This document shows, piece by piece, positions 15,892 to 26,500 of a stretch of 64,000 nt of DNA (its first letter is position 1; each line of letters begins with the position of its first letter). The translations under genes and the position numbers were made by a program. The stretch is from Roseivirga sp. Lineage in GTDB: Bacteria > Bacteroidota > Bacteroidia > Cytophagales > Cyclobacteriaceae. The notes under the pieces are model-generated. The model ran no database searches and was not told where the DNA came from. It saw nothing but the letters and a program-made list of their open reading frames with translations. Where the stretch lies: assembly GCA_021404565.1 (NCBI GenBank), contig JAAWWF010000040.1:1-64000 (forward strand), written 5' to 3'.

Positions 15892-17529
15892 TCACTGAAC
15901 TATCTTCATCTCAACCCTACGATTGATGGCTCTGCCTTCAGCCGTGGCATTATCTGCAAGCGGCCTGGCAATACCAAAGCCTTCAGCGGTGATTCGCCCT
16001 TCAGAGCCCCCCTGGCCTATCAGGTAGGTCTTTACAGCTGCTGCTCTTTGTTTTGAAAGCATCAGGTTATTATCCGCATTACCGGTGTTATCCGTATAGC
16101 CTGAGAGCACCAGTTTAACCTCAGGATTGTCTTCCAGCAGTTGGGCTACTGCATTAAGTGACTCATAGGACTCCGTTTTAAGAGTAGCACTACCGCTATT
16201 GAAGGCAACAGACCTGGTAGCCAATGATAGTACTTTGTCAATCTCTTCTTTCTTCTGCTGTGCAAGGCGCTGACGTTCTTGCAGCTCAAGTCTCTCAATC
16301 TCAGCCAGTCGCTCACGCTCTTTCTCTGCGGCTTCGGCTTTCCTCTTCTCTTCATCTTGTCGCTCCTGCTCCAGTTTTGCTTGTCTTACGGCTTCCTGAC
16401 GGGCCAGCTCATCTGCTTTTACTTTAGCAAAAAGGGCCTGGTAGGCTTCTTCACCTTTCAGGTTCTTCTCCTTGCGTTTGCCCTCCTCCAGGCTGGACAG
16501 GTAGCAAAGAGCCAGAGAGCGGTCTTCGGCACTGACCAGGTTTTCGTCAAAGATCTTCTCGTCTATGATTTTGTTAACCACGGCTTCTCCTCCGCTGATG
16601 CATTCATCTTCCCTTTCTTCCTTATCATTAAGTCTAAGGTGAAGACCGAACTCATTGAAGCCGTCTGCCAAAAAGGGCACATCACTCTGGCCAAAGTCAT
16701 AATGGTAGGTAAAGAGCAGCTTTGGAAAGAGCTTGATCCCCACTCCTCCTGTTACACCATAGTTGGCCCTGTAGCCTCCGGAGATATAGAACTTATCTTT
16801 CAGGTCCAGTCTGGTCAGAAAGTCTACTTCTGAACCAATGGTTTCCCTTTGCCTTAGCGTCACATTAGGCGTCAATGTAGCTTCTGGTCCAAGTTCTATA
16901 GCGTAACTGGCACCTACGATAAAGTCAGGAATGTTATCGTCATTGATTTGAATATAGGCATCGTCTGAAAGGCTCTCATTGATGATATTGGGGACGGCCA
17001 GGTCTAAAGAGAACTGACTGACCCTATAACTCAGCGACAGGTCCAGGCTAACGGAGCTACCGTTACTCCCCAGCAGGTCTATGATTACATTATCTGCCGG
17101 ATTCTCGGGGTTGACCCGGTCTTCGTTGAGACTGAACAGGGAAAGCCCAACCTGGGTGCCCAGAGACAGACCATTGCTGCCTTCTCCGAAAAGTTTATAG
17201 CCTCCTCCCGCTGAAAGTTTAGTTTGGCTGATAAAGCCAATATCAGCCGAGGTCACATTGGCATTTAAACCCATCTTATTACGGACCGAACCGGTATAGG
17301 CCAGCGCAAAATTTCTCGGAGAACCGATAAGGCCTCCAAACTGATCGCGGAATACAAAGCTGATCTGCCTGTTTTGCTCAAAGGCATTGGTGGATGTATA
17401 CACCAGCGACTTTATGTTGTAGTACTGATTGAACAGGGGTACTTGCTGGGCCGTAACCCTCATGGTTGCTCCAACCATGAAGAAGAGAACAGCAGTAATA
17501 ATGGCGTGTTTTATGATTTGCTTTTTCAT
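15892..17529 (-). CDS. PorP/SprF-family outer-membrane protein fused to an OmpA domain
   Basis: This is a 545-residue protein. A signal peptide (MKKQIIKHAIITAVLFFMVG...AQ) leads into a PorP/SprF-type barrel region starting 'QVPLFNQYYNIKSLVYTSTNAF', about residues 28-300. A linker and a strongly charged E/R/K/Q-rich coiled coil (about 355-425) follow, then an OmpA-like peptidoglycan-binding domain (about 436-545) with 'SGYTDNTGNADNN..LS.QRA' and the closing 'NRRVE'. In Flavobacterium, SprF is needed for export of the partner adhesin SprB by T9SS. Here the gene starts 4 bp after the stop of a giant T9SS-signal adhesin, so an equivalent pairing is likely. PorP/SprF proteins are commonly about 300 residues, so the coiled coil plus OmpA extension is notable and could tie the adhesin to the cell wall. 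The barrel assignment is by overall pattern. Confidence 0.88.
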   Translation of the reverse strand: MKKQIIKHAIITAVLFFMVGATMRVTAQQVPLFNQYYNIKSLVYTSTNAFEQNRQISFVFRDQFGGLIGSPRNFALAYTGSVRNKMGLNANVTSADIGFISQTKLSAGGGYKLFGEGSNGLSLGTQVGLSLFSLNEDRVNPENPADNVIIDLLGSNGSSVSLDLSLSYRVSQFSLDLAVPNIINESLSDDAYIQINDDNIPDFIVGASYAIELGPEATLTPNVTLRQRETIGSEVDFLTRLDLKDKFYISGGYRANYGVTGGVGIKLFPKLLFTYHYDFGQSDVPFLADGFNEFGLHLRLNDKEEREDECISGGEAVVNKIIDEKIFDENLVSAEDRSLALCYLSSLEEGKRKEKNLKGEEAYQALFAKVKADELARQEAVRQAKLEQERQDEEKRKAEAAEKERERLAEIERLELQERQRLAQQKKEEIDKVLSLATRSVAFNSGSATLKTESYESLNAVAQLLEDNPEVKLVLSGYTDNTGNADNNLMLSKQRAAAVKTYLIGQGGSEGRITAEGFGIARPLADNATAEGRAINRRVEMKIVQ

Positions 17530-17533
17530 GGTC

Positions 17534-20500
17534 TTATCTGTTTCTGATAATGGTTAGGAAGCCTTTGATAATGCGTTCTCCGTCATAGACATTGATTTCA
17601 TAATAATAAGTACCGTCTGGTATGGGGTCGCCTTTAAAGGTGCCATCCCAGTCGTTTTGATAGTTCACCTGGCTGAAGATGAGTTTTCCGCCCTGGGCAT
17701 AAACTTTTACTTCATTGACAGGGTTATCGAGCAGGTCTTCAATCACCCAGGTCTCATTGACACCGTCTCCATTGGGTGAGAAAATATTCCTCACTGCTCC
17801 TCCGGGAATGTTGGCTTCATACTCTCTGAGTGGCTCGATGACCACTTCTCCGATATTGATGGTGAACTGCTGGTCCAGGGTAAGCCCTCCTGAGTCGGTA
17901 ACTCTGACCAGGATGCTACGCGAAGCTCCGTCCTCAAAGTTGATCAGGCCAGCCGTTCTCAGGGTGTTTCCATTTATCTCAAACTCGGCATTATCTGTAT
18001 CGCCTGTACCAGATACAAGGCTGTAGGTGAAGGTTTCACCTCCATCCTGGTCTAATGTAGCCAGCATGCCTACGTCCTGCGCATTGTCATCTTCATCGAT
18101 GGAGATATTACTCAGGCTCAGCATAGAGGGCACTTCGTTCACATCGTTGATCGTACAAGTGAAGGCTTCTTCATAGATACCGCCTTTGCCATCATCGGTT
18201 CTGAGTCTGAGGCTGTAGTTATCTCTGTCTTCAAAGTTGAAGGAGATACTATTGGCTCTCAGGTTGGTACCGTCAATGGTAAAACTGGCATTGTCCGTAT
18301 CGCCCGTACCCGCTACCAGTGTATAGGTATGGCTGTCTCCGGCATCTGCATCGGTGGTACTGATGGCTGCAAGCACTTCCGTGAGGTTATTGTTCTCATC
18401 AATCGCACTTACACTCAACCCAATATCAGTCGGTATAAAATTGGTGGTGTATACCTGCCCGGTGAAGGCGGCTGAAAGCGGATTGGTAGCTGCATCGATG
18501 ATGGTATCATCATCTTTTACATTCAGGCCAATGGTTCCCTGCCCGCCAATACCGTTGATATTTACATCATAGGTACTGCCATCTACCGGGGTGATGCTAT
18601 TGAGCACTCCTGTAGCGGAAGCCGTCAATACTACTTCCAGATCGGTCAGGTCTACCCCGGTAACCTCTTCTGAGAAGGTGACGCGGAAGCTGGCCTCGGT
18701 AGTGCCTGTGGTCAGCGGATCGGCATCAGTTCTGTTGACACTGATTACTTCGGGGGCTGTACCGTCAAAGTCTCTACTGATACTGTTAGAGGCATTACTC
18801 TCGTTCCCGGCTAAATCGTTAGCAGTGGCTACCGGTAATGTCACGGTTACGGTACCATCAGCGGTTGGCGTGATATCTACCGTCCAGGTAGTACCTGTAA
18901 CAGTATTTACCAGGTTTGCAGCCGTTCCGTTGGTTACTGTCAGGTCTGCTACAGTGAAGTTCTCAACAGCTTCATTGTAGGTGATGGTGGCGCTGAAGGT
19001 TCCGTTTACCAGATCAACGGCAGTAGATGTGATGACAGGTGTAGGTTTGACGCCATCTACCAGCACCGCTGTGGTAGATGCCACGCCATTGAGCGTGAGT
19101 ATGGCGTCAACCCCAAATTCATCCTGCATAGTACCTCCGTTAAGGTCTATGGTTGATCCTACTACAATTCCATCAGCGTCCAATTCATCTTCTACGACTG
19201 TGTAGCGGAAAAGAATGCTATTGCTGTTACTTATCGTGCCTACCTGGGTGGCATTGACTGTAGTACTGCCAATGGTCACCGGAATGGTAGCCGTACCGCT
19301 TATGCTGACGGGTAGAATCATATTGACTGTAAAGTCAAGGTTATCACCAATCATATAGGTACCGTCAGCGGGTACATCTACACTGCTTACTACACTGGCG
19401 GCTATGATGGTAAAACTCCAGGTAGCATTATCGGAGATCCCTGCAAAAGGAGCACCTGCTTCGTTTTGAAAAGCGCCTTCATCGATGTTGACATAGAACT
19501 CGGTATCAGGTGGCAATATGTTAGCAGCCGGATCGATGGTGACTGTAGCACCTGATACCGTTACATTGCTGCCTGCCACATCAATGGTCTGCTGCACAGC
19601 ATCATTGCTACTTTGGATGATCTGGATATTGCCCGTACCTTTTACCACATTCTTATCGAAAGTGATCGTCAGGTTAGCATTGGGCAGCACATCTATCTCG
19701 CCATCAGTTGGAGAGGTAGTACTAATGGCCAGGTCCTGATCCACAGTAATGCTCAGAGCATCGCTCTCGGAACTCTCATTACCTGCCAAATCTGTCGCAA
19801 TGGCGATGAAGTCATAAGTTCCCGAGGGAATCTCTTCGTCTAGCGTCAAAGACCAGTTACCGTCTATGTCAGTTGTCACGGCTTCTCCTGCAGGTCCAAG
19901 ATCAGGGATACCCACCAAGACGGATGTCCCGGGCTCGGCTGTTCCCTGAATGATCAAAGTTCCTCCACTGGTCAGGTTATCACTGTCACTTATACCCAAA
20001 TCGGTGGATGCCACTAAATCGAGCACTGGTGCTGGCGGAGCAGTCGTATCAACTGTTATATCTAAACTCATGCTTTCAGGGCTCAGATTACCGGCTTCAT
20101 CGGTAGTTTTAGCTGTAATACTATAATTCGCATCCGCCAATGTAGTTCCCGTATGGTCATAGGTCCAGTCTCCGGCACCATCAGCAGTGGTGGTACCTAT
20201 GCTGGTTCCATCAATGAATACTTCTACACTACCATTGGCTTCTGCTGTACCAATAAAGCTGAGGGTCTGATCATTTGTCAGTTCATCATCCGAGACATTG
20301 CCGCTGTCCTCAGTAATACTACTCACCACAGGGGCCTCCGGAGCTGTTGTATCAAGTACCAGGTCTGCCAGTATAGTTTCGGCATTATTACCGGCTGCAT
20401 CGGCCACATTGGCTGTTACCTGAATGGCTCCATCAGCCAGTGAACTGATGTCTACCTCTTCGGTTGCCCATACATCCGCCATCACTGCAGTGGTTATCTC

Positions 20501-23500
20501 AATCGGAGTGTTGACGCCATCTGTGAACCTGATGGCTACTTCCAGACCGTCAGTCACTCCACTGGTTCCTCCTGTTACAACTACATCCGTTTTTTCGCTG
20601 TTGTTGATGATATCATCCTCTTCGATCGGAGGGAAGAAAACATTGGTGGGAACTGTCGTGTCGATAGTCAATGACAAAGCACTCCCTGCTTCACTGGTAT
20701 TGCCTGCAATATCTGTGGCTTTAACAGTAACGTCATATACTCCGTCAGCCCAGTCGGTGGTGATAGTAAAAGACCAGTCCCCTGAATCATCTGCGGTTGT
20801 ATTGCCCACGGAACTACCATCTACCAATATCTCAATCGGTGCATTGGCTTCTGAGACACCTTGCACCGTAGGCGTAATGTCATTCGTAATATCGTCTGTA
20901 TCACTGGTACCTGAATCACTTGAAGCAACCAGATCAACTGCAGGCGCAGCCGGTGCAGTGAGGTCTACTGTTACATCAAAGTCCGCACTGACTTCACTTA
21001 CATTGCCTGCGGCATCAGTGGTCGTTGCGGTATAAGTATGTACACCTTCATCAAGGGTAAAGGTACCCTCTCCTACAGGGTCAAACTCCCAGTTGCCATC
21101 ACCATCTACTATAATGGTAATGCCCCCAAAAGGCCCTACTCCATCTACCAGGAGTGAAAGCGTGCTATTGGCCTCAGCGGTACCATTTACCAGAAGTGTC
21201 TGGTCATTGGTTATTTGGTCCGAATTGCTCGTACCTGTATCGTCTGTGATGCTTACAATCACTGGTGCAGTCGGAACGACACCATCTACCAATACTCCAC
21301 TGGTAGCGGCTACATTGTTCAGGCCGAGGATGGCATCTACATCAAACTCATCTTTCATAGTACCACCGTTCAGGTCCATGGCAGACCCTATGGCAATGCC
21401 ATCGGCATCCAGGTCGCCTTCCACTACTGTATAGCGAAAGGTAAGCGCAGATGCATCCGTGGCCGTGCCTACCAGCGAAGCATTTACCGTTTGGCTACCA
21501 ATGGTCACCGGAATGGTTGGTGTGCCCGTTACGGTTACAGGCAATACCATATTGACCGTAAAATCCAGGTCATCTCCTATCTTATACATACCATCAGAAG
21601 GTACACTCACGCTACTTACAGTTGATGCAGCAATGATGGTGAAACTCCAGGTTGTCTTGTCAGAAATACCGCTAAAGGCCGCACCCGCTTCATTTTCAAA
21701 GGCGCCTGCGTCTATGTTCACATAGAATTCTGTGTCGGGAGGAAGGATATTGTCTACCGGGTCGATGGTTACCTCTGCTCCACTTACGGTTACATTGCTA
21801 CCCGTCACATCTATCGTCTCAATCACTGCATCATCGCTTACCTGCTTAATGCTAATGTTGCCGGTTCCTTTCACCACATTCTTGTCAAAAGTGATGGTGA
21901 GGTTGGCATTGGGCAGTACATCTGTTTCATCATCTGCAGGTGACAATGTGCTGATAGCTAAATCCTGATCTACTTCTACATCAAGGGCTGTACTTGACTC
22001 GCTCTCGTTGCCAGCAATATCAGTCGATACAGCAACAAATCCGTAGGTAGCTGAAGGAATTTCATCATTCACTGTCAGGGTCCAGTTACCGTCAATATCG
22101 GCTGTCACCGCATCTCCGGCCGGCCCCAGTCCGGGAATGCCAACCAATACAGAGGTACCAGGCTCTGCCGTACCTTCGAAGGTCAGGGTACCCCCACTAG
22201 TCAGGTCATCACTATCACTAATCCCTAAATCGGTAGAAGCTACCAAATCAAGCGTGGGAGCAACTGGTGCCGTAAGGTCAACAGTCACCACAAAGTCATC
22301 ACTGACTTCACTCACATTGCCTGCTGCATCTTCTGTTGTGGCCGTGTAAGTATGCTCACCCTCATCGAGTGTAAAGGTACCTTCCCCTACCGGATCAAAC
22401 TCCCAGTTGCCATCACCATCAGTAGTGAGCGTAACACCTCCAAAGGGGCCCTCACCATTGACTAAAAGTGATACTGAGCTATTCGCCTCAGCAGTACCTT
22501 TTACAACCAAAGTCTGGTCATTGGTAATCTTGTCCGAATCACTACTACCCGTATCATCGGTAATGCTTACAATCACCGGTGCTGCCGGGGCAATGGCATC
22601 TACCAATACCGCTTCTGCAGAGGCTACATTATTGAGTGTGAGTATAGCATCCAATGCATTGGTATCTTGTATGGTAGCTCCATTGAGATCAATGGTAGCC
22701 CCTACCTCTATTCCGTCAGTGTCTTCTTCACCAGACTGAACTGTATAAGTGAAAGTAGCTGTAGTGGCATTCGTTACGGTACCGCTTAAAGTAGCATTCA
22801 CCGTACTGCTCCCTATGGTCACAGGTATCTGTGGTGTTCCCGTAATGGTCACAGCAGGATTAAAGGTCACCTGGAAGTTCAAATCTTCTCCGGCCGTATA
22901 AGTATCATTAGCAGGTACCGATACTGCAGTTACAGTTGGATTCAGTGCCACTTCTATCCCCGTAAGGTCATCCTGCAAGGCATTTCCGCCAAAGTCAGAG
23001 ATATCTGAACAGTCGACCTGATAGATCACGGTCAATGGGCCGGTGGCAGTACTAAAATCTGCTACGGTCAGAATGATCTTATCATCCTGGGCGGTACCAT
23101 CTGCGATCTGTGTCACAGCAAAAGGTGTATTATTGGCATCCTGTACCGTGAAATCATCAGGGTTATCACCGATGATCTGAACGGCCTCACTGAAGGTAAT
23201 CGTCAACTGCGTATCACTGTCTCTTGTACCACTGACCAATGTAGGACTGGTAGCATCCGTGTCAATACTCACCCCAGTAGCATCGGTATCCAGATCGTTT
23301 CCGGCCAGGTCGCTGATCTCTCCGTTATTGTTCGCATAAGTCACTTTCAGGTCACCTATAGCACCTGACAAGTCAGCTACAGTCAAAACAATATCTGCAT
23401 CATCCGCGGTTCCATCTGCCTGGGTACTCACCGCATAGGAATTGCCAAGTCCATCCGTCACCGTAAAATCAGTCGGGTTGGTGCCATTGGTCTGCACCAC

Positions 23501-26500
23501 TTCGTCCAGGCTTACCGTGATTTGTGTATCACTGTCCTTAGTCGCGCTCATCAGAGTTGGCGCTGTCATATCTATAGTATAGGTCTCCTCGCTGGAGATG
23601 GTGCCTGCGAAAAAGTTTCCAGCTACATCCCCCAATGAATGGAACACGAAAATATCCAGATTCAATTCTCCTTCCGTGTTGATATTACTGACCGTAACAT
23701 CAATTTCTGTGCTTAACTCCTGGGTGGACACAGCTGAAACTACAGCTGTCCCCCCACCGGCATCTCCTGAAAGTTCAAAGTCTTTGGTTCCGGCATTGGT
23801 TACCTCTTCAGAAAGCGTAACCCGGAACACCACACTATTGGCATTGGTTATCTCTGAATCCGGGCTATTTCTGGTGATACTCGTAATAGTCGGCTGGGTC
23901 AGATCTATCGTGTAAGTTTCTTCAGTACTGATGGTTCCGGCAAAAGCATTACCTCCAAAATCTGATATATCCTGTCCGGCATCAAAATCCAGGTCCAGCT
24001 CTCCTTCTGTATCAATGGTGCCGACCGTTACATCAAAAACAGTATTGGCAGTTTCGGTAGTGATACCGGTAATGGCAGCCGTCCCCCCTGCTCCGGCACC
24101 TGAAATACTGAAATCGGTGACATCGACATTATCAACCAGTTCAGAAAAAGTGACCCTGAAAATGACAGTTGATTTATTGGTTCTTTCAGCAGTCGGGTCT
24201 TGCCTTACAATACTGGATACTGTTGGAACTGTACTGTCCAGGTCAATGGTAATCCCTGTAGCATCAGTAGCCAAATCGTTACCTCCAAAATCACTGATTT
24301 CATTGTTGTTATTGGTATAAGTTACGGTCAGGTCTCCTACAGCACCACTCATGTCGTTCACTGTCAAAACAATGTCTGTGTCTTTGGCTGTATCATCTGC
24401 TTGAGCCGTGACGGTAAAAGCTGTGCCCTGTCCGTCTGTCATGGTAAAGTCAGTGGGATTGGTACCATTGGTTTGAACCGGTTCACTGAAGGTTACCGTG
24501 ATTTGCGTATCAGAGTCTTTAGTGGCTGCGGACAGTGTTGGGGCTGTGACATCTGTATCTATGGTAACTCCTGTGGCATCTGTTTCCGCAAAAGTTGCTC
24601 CTGAATCGTCATCACTGATTTCATTATTGTTATTGGTGTATGTTACCGTTAAATCCCCCACTGCAGAAGATAAATCGGCTACTGTGAGTACAATGTCAGT
24701 ATCTCCTGCTGTACCATCGGCTTGCCCCGTAACAGCAAAAGTGGTTCCGACACCGTCAGTCACTGTAAAGTCTGAGGGGTTACCACCGTTGGTCCGTACG
24801 TTTACATCATAGGTAACCGTAATCTGTGTATTGTTGTCCAGCACGGCAGACAACATTACCGGTAATAGCGGCAAATCTATGCCTGTAGCATCGGTGGCCA
24901 GGCTATTCCCTCCAAAATCAGTGATTTCGTTATTATTATTGGCATAAGTAATGGTTAATGGACCTGTTGCGCTGCTTAAATCAGCCACAGTTAATACAAT
25001 GTCCGTATCCAGGGCTGTACCATCAACCTGCGCGCTTACCACAAAGGGGCTGCTATTTGCATCTACAATCGTGAAATCCGTAGGATTGTTGCCATTGGTT
25101 TGAACTGGCTCGCTTAGGGTAAGCGTAATTTGAGTATCAGAGTCTAAAGAGGCACTCACCAGTGTAGGTGCCGAAGTATCAAGGTCTATAACCACCCCAG
25201 TGGCATTGGTTGCAAGTGCTGCACCACTTAAGATACTGTTGATCTCATCGTTGTTATTATTATAGGTTATGGTAAGATCTCCCACAGCCGTACTCATATC
25301 GGCTACTGTGAGTAATATATCAGTATCACCCCCAATCCCATCTGCCTGAGCGCTTACCATAAAGTTATTTGCCAGACCATCCGTTACGGCAAAGTCAGTG
25401 GGATTCCCCCCATTAGTCTGTACGGGTTCATTTAACGTTACCGTAATCTGAGTATCGGAGTCTTTAACAGCGCTGACCAAAGTAGGCGCACTTGACACTC
25501 CCTTCATCCAGAAGAATTCAGTCGGATTAAAGGAACTGAGCATCACATCCTTCACACCATCTCCATTCAAGTCTCCAAAATCAATGGTACCAAACTGTAC
25601 CACATCAATAATTCCCATGTCTCCTCCGAAACCATTTAACAATTGTCCTTTGACCTCATCATCCGAATCAACAAAATCAGGTGTAGTCGCGGTGCCAAAA
25701 TTTTCAATTACAGCTACCAAACCATCTTCTCTCACAAAATAGATATCAAAGTCTCCATCCTGATCAAAATCTTCTAACCTGGGAGTTGGAGCCAGAAAGG
25801 ACAAATCTTTCCACTTTGTTAAAGCCCTTCCTATTCCCTGATCGAAGGGGTTGTCCAGATCAAACTGCTGCTCAAAAACAGGAGCCATGAGTGTACCGGT
25901 ATTCTTAAAATATGAGAGAGAATCACTCCCCCCTGCAATCATATCTTTATCACCGTCATTATCAAGATCGGCAAAATCTACACCGGGAAAATTAGATTGG
26001 TTTACCAACAGGCCCGTTATATCAGCGAAAGTGAATTTAGGAACTGATGCAGAACCAGTGTTTTCCAAAAAGAAAAAATCCTGAATAAAATTGAACCCCT
26101 CGTAGTCATACCTTGGCATTACAAAAAGATCTAAATCCCCATCGTTATCAATATCTTCAAGGGCTGTTCTTGTTTCGTTAGCAACCTGACCAACAAAGTC
26201 CAGTGTGTCTAGCGTGGCAATTGATCTACGGCCGAAACGTGGTTCACTAACGGTACCAACATTTTCGTAGTAATGCACCCCTCCTACCCTATTACCTGAG
26301 ATAAAGTCGAGGTCACCATCGTTATCAAGATCGCCCAGAGAAACACTGCCATACCTGTTGCCAGCCCCGGCATCCGGAAACTGAAGCGTATCCAGGCCTG
26401 CCGAAACTACCTGGGTGGTAAACTTTCCATTGGCATCTCCACCGGTAGGACCTCCCTGGAAAACCCAGGTGATTTTTCCCGATAAAGGAGAGAATGAAGA

